From an uncultured Aquimarina sp. (lineage in GTDB: Bacteria > Bacteroidota > Bacteroidia > Flavobacteriales > Flavobacteriaceae): a stretch of 64,000 bases of DNA. A program made the position numbers and the translations under genes. The stretch spans positions 434,001 through 498,000 of the forward strand of contig CANNBP010000002.1 in NCBI GenBank assembly GCA_947502885.1, written 5' to 3'. Each line of letters starts with the position of its first letter. Position 1 is the stretch's first letter. Shown piece after piece: positions 27,914 through 35,624 of the stretch. The notes beneath the pieces are model-generated. The model had not been told where the DNA came from and searched no databases. It saw only the letters and a list, made by a program, of their open reading frames with translations.

Positions 27914-27952
27914 GTTTAAGATAGAAAAGAAAATAAATATATCTTAATTTAC

Positions 27953-27984
27953 TTGACATCCGCTATCCCAAGATTGTATATTTG
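27953..27984 (+). promoter_or_regulatory. queA: Promoter of queA
   Basis: TTGAC (27953-27957) and TATATTTG (27977-27984) fit the Bacteroidetes -33/-7 promoter well, with 21 nt between TTG and TA. The expected start of transcription is about 15-20 nt before the queA ATG. Confidence 0.8.
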
Positions 27985-28006
27985 CACCTTTAAAAAACAA
28001 GCAAGA

Positions 28007-29056
28007 ATGAAGTTATCACATTTCAATTTTAATCTTCCATCAGAATTATTAGCCGAATATCCAGCCGAAAATAGAGATGAATCTCGATTAATGGTTTTGA
28101 ATAGGAAAGAGCAGACCATTGAGCATAAGGAGTTTAAAGATCTTATTGATTATTTTGAACCCAATGATGTGATGGTAGTTAATAATACTAAAGTTTTCCC
28201 TGCAAGATTGTACGGAAATAAAGAGAAGACTGGAGCTAGAATTGAAGTGTTTTTACTACGTGAATTAAATTCTGAAACTCGTCTTTGGGATGTGTTGGTA
28301 GATCCAGCTAGAAAGATACGTATCGGTAATAAATTATACTTTGGAGATGATGAAAGCTTGGTAGCAGAAGTAATCGATAATACGACTTCTCGAGGTCGTA
28401 CATTACGTTTTTTATATGATGGTTCTTATGACGAGTTTAGACAAAAACTTAATGACTTAGGAGAAACTCCGTTACCAAAGTATATTAAAAGAGATGCAGA
28501 GCCAGAAGATGAAGAAAGATACCAAACTATCTATGCAAAGACAGAAGGAGCTGTTGCAGCACCTACTGCAGGATTGCATTTTTCTAAGCATTTAATGAAA
28601 CGTCTTGAGATTAAAGGTGTGGATTTTGCCGAAATTACTTTGCATGTTGGTTTAGGAACTTTTAATCCTGTAGAAGTAGAGGATTTATCCAAACATAAAA
28701 TGGATAGTGAAGAGGCATATATTGCGAAGCAAGCTGTCGAGACTATTAATAATGGTATAACAAATAAGAATAGGGTTTGTGCTGTTGGTACGACAGTAAT
28801 GAGAGCATTAGAGAGTTCGGTGTCATCAGACAAAACGTTAAATGAATTTAGAGGGTGGACCAATAAATTTATATTCCCTCCATACGATTTTAGTATTGCA
28901 AATTGTATGATTACTAACTTCCATACACCAAAATCTACTTTGTTAATGATGGTTTCTGCTTTTGCAGGACATGACTTTATTAAAGAAGCTTATGAAGAAG
29001 CTGTAAAAGAAAAGTATAAGTTTTACTCTTATGGTGATGCAATGTTGATCATATAA
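28007..29056 (+). CDS. queA: S-adenosylmethionine:tRNA ribosyltransferase-isomerase
   Basis: This 349-residue enzyme makes epoxyqueuosine at the wobble base of tRNAs with GUN anticodons, transferring ribosyl from AdoMet. Typical sequences are [72 protein letters not shown] and [21 protein letters not shown]. The start is the ATG at 28007. An open frame from a TTG 54 nt upstream overlaps the promoter and cannot be coding. It stands alone between two terminators. Confidence 0.97.
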   Translation: MKLSHFNFNLPSELLAEYPAENRDESRLMVLNRKEQTIEHKEFKDLIDYFEPNDVMVVNNTKVFPARLYGNKEKTGARIEVFLLRELNSETRLWDVLVDPARKIRIGNKLYFGDDESLVAEVIDNTTSRGRTLRFLYDGSYDEFRQKLNDLGETPLPKYIKRDAEPEDEERYQTIYAKTEGAVAAPTAGLHFSKHLMKRLEIKGVDFAEITLHVGLGTFNPVEVEDLSKHKMDSEEAYIAKQAVETINNGITNKNRVCAVGTTVMRALESSVSSDKTLNEFRGWTNKFIFPPYDFSIANCMITNFHTPKSTLLMMVSAFAGHDFIKEAYEEAVKEKYKFYSYGDAMLII

Positions 29057-29076
29057 GTTTTATAATATATTATTTT

Positions 29077-29113
29077 AAAAACCTGCTTGATTTTAAATTT
29101 AGCAGGTTTTTTT
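29077..29113 (+). terminator. queA: Terminator after queA
   Basis: AAAAACCTGCT pairs with AGCAGGTTTTT (11 bp, 13-nt loop) and is followed by T residues, 20 nt after the queA stop. Confidence 0.9.
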
Positions 29114-29537
29114 CGTTAATTATAGTATAAACTTGGATATGCAAGAGTGACTTTGAAGTAGATAAGTTGTAATTCTTGAGTTAATATAGTTTAAAAACAG
29201 GCTTATTTAAAAGCGGTATGACTTTTGTCTATCTATATATTAATAAAAGTTTAACAGTTAGACTGGTATTTTGAGCCAAAATTTTAGTGTTATGGTTAAT
29301 ATACTTTGTAATTATATAACAATAAGAGTGTTAAGTTATTTTTTTCAAAAAAAAATACTATTTTCGCCCCCTCAAAATATAGAGAAAAACTGTAAGAATA
29401 ATAGAATTGTAATAAGGATACAAGGTAATGTTTGTATAGAAACATTTAATAAATGGTATATAAATATGCTTTTTATAGATTTGCATTGTTTTTTGTATTC
29501 TTGAAATGGAAAAAAGAACTTAATCTTAATAGTCAGA
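29114..29537. other. Gene-free stretch between queA and the CHI-like/DUF2147 gene
   Basis: About 420 nt without a credible gene. An open frame at 29271-29504 begins at TTG, has no family signature and uses Asn/Ile/Phe codons as random AT-rich DNA would. TACTATTTTCGCCCC at 29357-29371 resembles a -7 region and could start a long 5' leader for the next gene. I see no clear hairpin. Confidence 0.5.
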
Positions 29538-30461
29538 ATGAAAGATTTAATTTATTATTTACTACTTATATGTCCTGTTTTTGCTTTTGCACAGACTCAA
29601 GTGGGAGATTTACGTTTTAATGATGTCGATGTTTTCGATGATGTTGAACTGATTCTTAATGGAGCTGGTGAAGTTGAGAAAATGTATGCAATGGCGTTAT
29701 ATTTGGACTTTGAAGTTGATGGAGTAGAAGATGGTATTAGGGTGGCAGAAAAAGATGTTACCATGGCGATTACCATTAAAATAATATCTTCTATGGAAGA
29801 TAGTGAGTTTAAAGAGATGATAAGAAATGGTTTAGAAAGAGCAACAGATGGTAATAGTTATCTGTTAGAGAACCAAATTCGGGACTTTTTGCATCTGTTA
29901 CCTAATGAGATCAAAAGATTTGATATTTTTAAAATACTGTATACCAAAGGAGGTAAGTTGTCTTTATATAAGAATAAAGAGTTGCTTGGTACTATAAATA
30001 GTAAAGAGTTTAAAAAAGCTTTGTATAAAATATGGCTTGGTGAAAACCCTATTGATAACGAGTTAAAGAAAAACTTATTAGCATCCTATGAGCCTAATCC
30101 AATTTTGGGGAGATGGAAAACATATGATAAAAAAACAGGTGTAGCCATTAATATTATTCAACTTTATATAATTAAGGATCGAGTATTTGGTTCGGTACAA
30201 AGAATGCTTCGAATTTCAGAAAGAGATGCTATTTGTTATGAATGTAAAGGAGAGGATAAAAACCAAAATGTAGAAGGACTTGTCATTCTTAAGGATTTAA
30301 GACAAAAGGGAGAAAGATATGTAAATGGTAAATTTACTGATATTAAGAACGGAAAAGTATCTGAGTGTCAAATATGGATAGATGAAGAAAACAAAGATGT
30401 TCTTAATGTAAAATATAAAGGTGGTGGAGGAGTTCATCAATGGAAACGTATTAAGAATTAA
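29538..30461 (+). CDS. Chalcone isomerase-like domain fused to DUF2147, secreted
   Basis: This 307-residue protein has a signal peptide (MKDLIYYLLLICPVFAFAQ). Residues about 20-185 look like the bacterial chalcone-isomerase-like family: LNGAGEVEKMYAMALYLDF, DGNSYLLENQIRDFLHLLP and FKKALYKIWLGENPIDNELKKNLL, which is the usual family ending. Residues about 195-305 look like DUF2147 (ILGRWKTYDKKTGVAINIIQLY, ICYECKGEDKNQNVEGLVIL, LNVKYKGGGGVHQWKRI). Both are normally separate small secreted proteins. A fatty-acid-like ligand is possible for the first domain. No function is established and the gene is isolated between terminators. Confidence 0.75.
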   Translation: MKDLIYYLLLICPVFAFAQTQVGDLRFNDVDVFDDVELILNGAGEVEKMYAMALYLDFEVDGVEDGIRVAEKDVTMAITIKIISSMEDSEFKEMIRNGLERATDGNSYLLENQIRDFLHLLPNEIKRFDIFKILYTKGGKLSLYKNKELLGTINSKEFKKALYKIWLGENPIDNELKKNLLASYEPNPILGRWKTYDKKTGVAINIIQLYIIKDRVFGSVQRMLRISERDAICYECKGEDKNQNVEGLVILKDLRQKGERYVNGKFTDIKNGKVSECQIWIDEENKDVLNVKYKGGGGVHQWKRIKN

Positions 30462-30487
30462 TGATAGCATTCAAAATAGTAATGTTT

Positions 30488-30534
30488 TACAATATCAAAA
30501 AAACCTGATTTTATCAGGTTTTTTTGATATTGTA
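30488..30534. terminator. Long perfect hairpin, probably a bidirectional-type terminator
   Basis: A 22-bp uninterrupted stem (30488-30509 with 30513-30534) encloses a 3-nt loop. The core AAAAAAACCTGA/TCAGGTTTTTTT provides the T run inside the 3' arm. It ends transcription of the DUF2147 fusion gene. Confidence 0.88.
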
Positions 30535-30589
30535 TAAAGAATAGAAACAAAGAATCATGGTATATATATTATGTACCATTTTATCTTTA

Positions 30590-30597
30590 TATTTTTG
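30590..30597 (+). promoter_or_regulatory. rlmN: -7 element before rlmN
   Basis: TATTTTTG fits TAnnTTTG and lies 33 nt before the chosen rlmN ATG. It also lies inside the longer open frame that begins at 30571, which argues against that earlier start. No -33 TTG is present. Confidence 0.5.
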
Positions 30598-30630
30598 CAT
30601 AATGCAAAGCGAAATGAGAATAAGAGTAAG

Positions 30631-31671
30631 ATGGTGAAAAAAAAAGATATACGGGCGTTGACAAAAGAACAGTTGAGGCTTTTCTTTGAAGAAAATGGAG
30701 ATAAATCCTTTCGAGGTAATCAAGTTTATGAATGGTTGTGGAGCAAAGGAGCCCATAAATTTGAAGACATGACTAATATCTCCAAAGTTACCAGACAAAT
30801 GCTTGAAGAACATTTCGTCATAAATCATATCAAGGTAGATCAAATGCAGCGCAGTACAGATGGTACTATAAAAAATGCTGTAAGGTTACACGATGGATTA
30901 ACGGTAGAATCTGTTTTAATACCTACACCGACCAGAACTACTGCCTGTGTATCCTCTCAAGTTGGTTGTAGTTTGGATTGTAAGTTCTGTGCTACTGCTC
31001 GCCTTAAAAGAATGAGAAACCTTAATCCTGATGAAATTTATGATCAGGTAATGGCAATAGATAGAGAAAGTAGACTATATCATAATCGTCCATTATCTAA
31101 TATTGTATTTATGGGAATGGGAGAGCCTTTAATGAACTATAATAACGTTGTAAAGGCCATTGATAAGATTACATCTGATGAAGGGTTAGGGATGTCACCA
31201 AAAAGAATAACCGTTTCTACTTCGGGAGTGCCAAAGATGATCAAAAAAATGGCAGATGATCAAGTAAGATTCAAACTAGCGGTTTCTTTGCACTCTGCAA
31301 TAGATGAAGTTCGAACTTCGATAATGCCATTTAATGAAACGTTCCCTTTACATGACCTCAAAGAAGCATTAGAATATTGGTACGAAAAAACCAATAGCAG
31401 GATTACTTATGAATATGTGGTGTGGAAAGGGATTAATGACAGAAAAGAAGATATTGACGCTTTGGTTAAGTTTTGTTTTTATGTGCCATGTAAAGTAAAT
31501 CTGATAGAATACAATCCAATTGATGATGGAGAATTTCAACAAGCTCCAGATGCTGCAATCGAGAGTTATATTAATGCATTAGAATCAAAAGGAATAGTTG
31601 TAAATGTTAGGCGTAGTCGTGGTAAAGATATCGATGCAGCATGTGGTCAGTTAGCTAATAAGTCAAAATAA
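30631..31671 (+). CDS. rlmN: 23S rRNA (adenine-2503-C2)-methyltransferase
   Basis: This 346-residue radical SAM enzyme methylates A2503 of 23S rRNA and A37 of some tRNAs. The cluster motif is in GCSLDCKFCATARLKR (Cys-x3-Cys-x2-Cys). Also visible are NIVFMGMGEPLMNYNNV (SAM-binding), STSGVPKMIKKMA, KLAVSLHSA and the resolving Cys in DAACGQLA near the C-terminus. I start at ATG 30631 (MVKKKDIRALTKEQL), because the promoter-like element overlaps the upstream extension. It is single-gene between a terminator and the polyprenyl synthase gene. Confidence 0.95.
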   Translation: MVKKKDIRALTKEQLRLFFEENGDKSFRGNQVYEWLWSKGAHKFEDMTNISKVTRQMLEEHFVINHIKVDQMQRSTDGTIKNAVRLHDGLTVESVLIPTPTRTTACVSSQVGCSLDCKFCATARLKRMRNLNPDEIYDQVMAIDRESRLYHNRPLSNIVFMGMGEPLMNYNNVVKAIDKITSDEGLGMSPKRITVSTSGVPKMIKKMADDQVRFKLAVSLHSAIDEVRTSIMPFNETFPLHDLKEALEYWYEKTNSRITYEYVVWKGINDRKEDIDALVKFCFYVPCKVNLIEYNPIDDGEFQQAPDAAIESYINALESKGIVVNVRRSRGKDIDAACGQLANKSK

Positions 31672-31813
31672 TAGTAGATACTTATAAAAAGAAATTGATC
31701 GTGCAAAAAGTGTATTTTAATATTATGCGGATATATACTAAGAACTACTACAGAGAAAAAACTATTTAGAGTATATTCGCGTTAGATTACAAAACAGAAT
31801 CAAGTACAGCATA

Positions 31814-32791
31814 TTGAAAGTTGTTGAACAAATAAAACTACCGATTATTGATGAAATGGAACTTTTTGAACAAAAGTTTTCAGAGTCAATGACCTCAAAA
31901 GTAGCCTTGCTTAATAGGATTACGCACTATATTGTGAATAGAAAAGGAAAACAAATGAGACCTATGTTTGTTTTTCTGGTAGCAAAAATGGTGTCAAAAG
32001 GCGAAGTTAATGAGCGATCATATCGGGGAGCTTCGGTTATAGAGTTAATTCATACAGCTACTCTGGTTCATGATGATGTAGTAGATGACTCGAATCAAAG
32101 ACGAGGTTTCTTTTCTATTAATGCTCTTTGGAAAAACAAAATTGCCGTACTAGTTGGAGATTATTTATTGTCAAAAGGATTATTGCTTTCTATAGACCAT
32201 GGAGATTTTGATTTGCTTAAAATTATTTCGGTTGCTGTTCGTGAAATGAGCGAAGGCGAATTGTTGCAAATAGAAAAGGCCAGAAACCTTGATATAACAG
32301 AAGATATCTACTATGAAATTATTCGTCAGAAAACAGCAACGTTAATCGCTGCATGTTGTGGTTTAGGCGCATGTTCTGTAGCTCCAGAATCAGAAGATGT
32401 CGAGAAAATGAGAAAGTTTGGAGAGCTTATTGGAATGGCTTTTCAGATTAAAGATGATTTGTTTGATTATGGAGATACGGCTATAGGAAAACCTACAGGT
32501 ATAGACATCAAAGAACAAAAAATGACCCTTCCGCTTATTTATACTTTAAATCATTGCTCTAAGGAAAAAAAGAAGTGGCTAATTAATTCGGTAAAAAATC
32601 ATAATAAAGATAAAAAACGAGTTAAAGAAGTTATTGATTTTGTAAAGCTTAGTGGTGGATTAGAATATGCTATTACTATTATGCATCAATTTAAAGACGA
32701 AGCCCTTTCAATACTATCAAAATACCCTGATTCTGACTACAAATCTTCTCTAGAATTAATGGTCGATTATGTTATTGATCGAAAAAAATGA
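31814..32791 (+). CDS. Polyprenyl diphosphate synthase (long-chain trans type)
   Basis: This 325-residue isoprenoid synthase has two aspartate-rich motifs, LVHDDVVDDSNQRRG and QIKDDLFDYG, and RKGKQMRPMFVFL for the allylic diphosphate. It probably makes the side chain of menaquinone. The start is TTG: the N-terminal LKVVEQIKLPIIDEMELFEQKF is conserved in flavobacterial relatives as I remember them, and the first ATG would remove 14 of those residues. It is 143 nt after rlmN in the same direction. The region between contains no clear signal. Confidence 0.93.
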   Translation: MKVVEQIKLPIIDEMELFEQKFSESMTSKVALLNRITHYIVNRKGKQMRPMFVFLVAKMVSKGEVNERSYRGASVIELIHTATLVHDDVVDDSNQRRGFFSINALWKNKIAVLVGDYLLSKGLLLSIDHGDFDLLKIISVAVREMSEGELLQIEKARNLDITEDIYYEIIRQKTATLIAACCGLGACSVAPESEDVEKMRKFGELIGMAFQIKDDLFDYGDTAIGKPTGIDIKEQKMTLPLIYTLNHCSKEKKKWLINSVKNHNKDKKRVKEVIDFVKLSGGLEYAITIMHQFKDEALSILSKYPDSDYKSSLELMVDYVIDRKK

Positions 32792-32895
32792 TTTCAATTC
32801 GAAAAAATAACTATCTTTTTATAAAAGTTTAGTTGTTGTATTTCAGTTTTTTACATCTAGTATTTAGTCTTTAAATAAAAAATTTGATATGCAAG

Positions 32896-32922
32896 ACAAC
32901 CTTTTTGTTTTTATCCTCGTCT
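32896..32922 (+). promoter_or_regulatory. Candidate ECF-type promoter before the sigma factor
   Basis: ACAACC (32896-32901), 16 nt, then CGTCT (32918-32922). AACC at -35 and CGTC at -10 with 16-17 nt spacing are the classical features of ECF sigma promoters. This differs from the vegetative TAnnTTTG promoters elsewhere in the window. It suggests that the sigma gene is autoregulated. Confidence 0.55.
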
Positions 32923-32958
32923 ATATAAATAGAAAGCATAATTGTAATTGATTTTATA

Positions 32959-33528
32959 TTGAAAGTTATTCAGTTTTATAAAAATGAAACCCAGCTCGTT
33001 AAAAGAGCGATTAAGCAGCACCGTGATGCGCAGCGTCAACTGTACAATCAATATGCTCCTAAAATGCTTAGTGTCTGTAGAAGATACATAAAGGACATAC
33101 ATTTTGCAGAAGAAGTAATGCTTAATGGATTTTTAAAAGTGTTTACGAACTTAGAAAAATTTAAATTCGAAGGAAGCTTTGAAGGGTGGGTAAGAAGGAT
33201 AATGGTAAATGAGTCTATATCTTTTCTTAGAAAAGAAAAGCAAATCTTTTTTACAGAAGATATAGTAGGTTATCATGAAGAATCATGGAATAATATTAAT
33301 ACAGAATTAGAAGTAGAGCAAATACAAATATTATTAGATGCACTACCAGAAGGATACAGGACAGTATTTGTCTTATATGCAATAGAAGGTTATAAGCATA
33401 GCGAGATTGCAGAGATGTTACAAATTTCAGAAAGCACATCAAAATCTCAATTATTCAAAGCCAGAAAAATGCTTCAAAGAAAATTAAATGAATTAAATAT
33501 GTTAAGTGATGGCGCCCTTAAAATTTGA
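32959..33528 (+). CDS. ECF-family RNA polymerase sigma factor
   Basis: This 189-residue sigma-70-like factor contains only regions 2 and 4. Region 2 (about residues 25-95) includes RQLYNQYAPKMLSVCRRYI, HFAEEVMLNGFLKVFTNLEKF and FEGWVRRIMVNESISFLR. Region 4 (about 125-180) includes ALPEGYRTVFVLYAIEGYKHSEIAEMLQISESTSKSQLFKARKML in order. The start is TTG because the next ATG lies inside region 2 and would destroy it. The gene for a single-span membrane protein overlaps its end by 20 nt and should encode its partner or anti-sigma. A matching ECF promoter is upstream. Confidence 0.93.
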   Translation: MKVIQFYKNETQLVKRAIKQHRDAQRQLYNQYAPKMLSVCRRYIKDIHFAEEVMLNGFLKVFTNLEKFKFEGSFEGWVRRIMVNESISFLRKEKQIFFTEDIVGYHEESWNNINTELEVEQIQILLDALPEGYRTVFVLYAIEGYKHSEIAEMLQISESTSKSQLFKARKMLQRKLNELNMLSDGALKI

Positions 33529-34330
33529 AGACAAAATAAAAGAAAAATTAGATAAACGTGTAATACAACCTTCTAATTCATCATGGGAAAAATTAGCAAC
33601 TCAATTAGATGAAGTACAGTCCCCAAAAAAGAAAAGCGAAATTAAAAAATGGTATAGTGTTGCAGCAATATTTATAGGAGTTTTAGCATTAACTTCTATA
33701 ATGATTTATCAAAATATAGATAAAGTAGAACCAGAAGGAGTGTTAGTTGGTAATGATAATAAAGGTGTAGAGGTAAAAAATGAAAAACCAATGGGTGATC
33801 AAGAATTAGAAGAGAATAGAATAAAGAAAAGCACCCCAAAATTACAGGATAATATTGTCGCTACTACAGAAGAGACACTTATTCTCAAAAAAGTGAATAA
33901 GGTTAACAAAGAAGAAATCATATCTTCAAAAAGTGAAGAATTTAAATATCGAGAAAAGAAAGAGGATTTAATTCATTCTCAATCAACTGAAAAAATTGCA
34001 GAAAATACAATAAATACTACCTCAAAAGAGGAAATCCCTTCTATAAGTGATGCTGTAATAGATGAAAAAGTAGAGGGTGTTATAGCTCAAATTGAAGAAT
34101 TTAAGAATAAAGATATACAAGTTTCAGAAGAAGAAATCAATCAATTATTGCTGAAAGCACAGCAAGAAATTATAACAGATAAAATTCTAAAATCGGATAA
34201 AGTCAGTGCATCTGCCCTATTAGAAGAAGTAGAGGGGGAGCTTGACGAAACTTTTAAACAACGTGTTTTTGAAGCGCTTAAAACAGGTTATCAAAAAGTT
34301 AAAACAGCTGTTGCCGAAAGAAAGAATTAA
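33509..34330 (+). CDS. Single-span membrane protein, probable anti-sigma factor of the adjacent ECF
   Basis: This 273-residue protein has no recognised domain. A basic cytoplasmic part (residues 1-48) contains LDKRVIQPSNSSWEKLATQLDE. One membrane segment follows (about 49-66, WYSVAAIFIGVLALTSIMIYQ), then a long Lys/Glu-rich, probably extended periplasmic part. The SSWEKLATQLD-type start occurs in many flavobacterial proteins encoded right after ECF sigma genes. The 20-nt overlap with the sigma gene supports a regulatory pair. I use ATG 33509 rather than the GTG one codon upstream. Function is inferred from context. Confidence 0.75.
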   Translation: MAPLKFEDKIKEKLDKRVIQPSNSSWEKLATQLDEVQSPKKKSEIKKWYSVAAIFIGVLALTSIMIYQNIDKVEPEGVLVGNDNKGVEVKNEKPMGDQELEENRIKKSTPKLQDNIVATTEETLILKKVNKVNKEEIISSKSEEFKYREKKEDLIHSQSTEKIAENTINTTSKEEIPSISDAVIDEKVEGVIAQIEEFKNKDIQVSEEEINQLLLKAQQEIITDKILKSDKVSASALLEEVEGELDETFKQRVFEALKTGYQKVKTAVAERKN

Positions 34331-34355
34331 ATCATTCATCAATCAATCACATGTA

Positions 34356-34434
34356 TAACCTCCTTTCTTTTGCATCTTGTTATGCGGTTAATACCTTTAA
34401 TTCATAGACAGGTTGTGATTCGGGGAGGAGGTTA
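34356..34434 (+). other. Long-range stem and repeated GGTTAATAC in the leader of the outer-membrane gene
   Basis: Bases 34356-34367 (TAACCTCCTTTC) can pair with 34423-34434 (GGGGAGGAGGTTA shifted by one), including a perfect AACCTCC/GGAGGTT core. GGTTAATAC occurs twice, at 34386-34394 and 34431-34439. The region separates the membrane protein gene from the next coding sequence. It may be a leader structure. The GGAGG is 25 nt from the ATG, too far to serve as a ribosome-binding site. Confidence 0.3.
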
Positions 34435-34455
34435 ATACACAAAAAAATCAAAAAA

Positions 34456-35484
34456 ATGAAGACATTAGTTACACTAGCTGCATATGCGGCCATGATATTA
34501 TTTACACAAATATTAAATGCCCAAGAGGAGCAGAATTCTAAAATTGAAGAATTAAGACAAGAAAAGGAGTATATAGTAATTACAGAAAAAGATGCTCTTA
34601 AAAAAGAAGTAGAAGCTATAAATGAAAGACTTGCTAGTAATGAAATAACAATTGAAGAAGCGCAAGAATTAAAAGAAGTGGTTGCAAAAAAACATGCTTT
34701 AAATATTGAAAATAGAGTGGCGATTATTGATAATAGAATTGCTTTATTAAAAAGAAATGGAACAGAGTTTATGGAGACAGAAGAAAAAGAAATCGATCTG
34801 TTTGCTGATGAATTTAATGAAGAAAAAAAGAAAGAAGTGAAGTATGATATTCGTACCACGTGGGATTTAGTGGTTGCGTTTGGTTTAAATAACGTTTTAA
34901 TAGATGGTCAATCTTTAGACGACTCTGATTATAAAATTGGCGGTAGTAAATTTTTTGAAATCGGATACAGCTGGAGAACAAGAGTTTTTAAAAATTCTAA
35001 TTTTCTGAGATTCAGATATGGTATTTCATATGTGACCAATGGGCTTAAGCCTACAAATAATAGATATTTTGTAAGAAATGAGAATCAAACAGAGTTAGAA
35101 GAGTTTCGACTTAAATTGGATAAATCAAAGTTTAGAATGGATAATTTAGTAATGCCTTTGCATTTCGAATTTGGACCGTCACGAGTTGAGAAAACAGAAA
35201 AAAGTATTAGATATTATACCGATAATAAGTTTAGAATAGGCTTAGGTGGATATGTAGGTGTGAATATTGGATCAAGACAAAAGTTAAAATATAAAGAAAA
35301 TGGAGGGGATGTAAAAGATAAAATAAAAGGAAATTTGAATACAAGTGATTTGGTTTATGGTTGGAGTGGGTATTTTGGTTTTGGTGATATAACCATATAT
35401 GCAAAGTATGATATTTCTCCAATTTTTAAGGATGCTGCCGTTGATCAAAACAATGTTTCACTTGGATTGCGTTGTGATTTCTAA
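34456..35484 (+). CDS. Exported protein with N-terminal coiled coil and outer-membrane beta-barrel-like C-terminus
   Basis: This 342-residue protein has a signal peptide ending at FTQILNAQ. Residues about 25-105 are charged and helical (EELRQEKEYIVITEKDALKKEV in pattern), predicted as coiled coil. From about 130 onward the sequence alternates strands with Tyr/Phe/Gly (FFEIGYSWRTRVF, NFLRFRYGISYVTNG, FRIGLGGYVGVNIGS) and ends VSLGLRCDF, like an outer-membrane barrel. I do not recognise a family. It follows the ECF/anti-sigma pair in the same direction (125 nt gap) and may be its output or sensor. Confidence 0.75.
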   Translation: MKTLVTLAAYAAMILFTQILNAQEEQNSKIEELRQEKEYIVITEKDALKKEVEAINERLASNEITIEEAQELKEVVAKKHALNIENRVAIIDNRIALLKRNGTEFMETEEKEIDLFADEFNEEKKKEVKYDIRTTWDLVVAFGLNNVLIDGQSLDDSDYKIGGSKFFEIGYSWRTRVFKNSNFLRFRYGISYVTNGLKPTNNRYFVRNENQTELEEFRLKLDKSKFRMDNLVMPLHFEFGPSRVEKTEKSIRYYTDNKFRIGLGGYVGVNIGSRQKLKYKENGGDVKDKIKGNLNTSDLVYGWSGYFGFGDITIYAKYDISPIFKDAAVDQNNVSLGLRCDF

Positions 35485-35564
35485 AAGAAACATGGTGTGA
35501 TGATTAGGTAATCATGTCTTTTTAAATTAGCCAAGCGTGTTTACTGAGTATTATTTGAGTTAGA

Positions 35565-35606
35565 TATAAAAGGCTACTGATAATTTAATTTCAGCAGCCT
35601 TTTATA
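35565..35606. terminator. Bidirectional terminator between convergent genes
   Basis: TATAAAAGGCT and AGCCTTTTATA pair perfectly (11 bp). One mismatch then precedes CTGA/TCAG, with a 10-nt loop. It lies between the outer-membrane gene and the T9SS protein gene, which end facing each other, and offers T runs on both strands. Confidence 0.85.
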
Positions 35607-35624
35607 CTCTATAATATAACTTCT

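Noticed and set aside
27953..28006. N-terminal extension of QueA from TTG at 27953
   Set aside because: The TTG is the -33 element and the following bases the -7 element of the promoter; conserved QueA sequence begins at ATG 28007.
29271..29504. 77-residue open frame between queA and the DUF2147 fusion gene
   Set aside because: It begins at TTG, has no domain or signal peptide, its composition is that of random AT-rich DNA, and it spans a promoter-like sequence.
34421..34433. GGGGAGGAGG as a ribosome-binding site for the outer-membrane gene
   Set aside because: It lies about 25 nt from the ATG, and genes of this window generally lack Shine-Dalgarno sequences.
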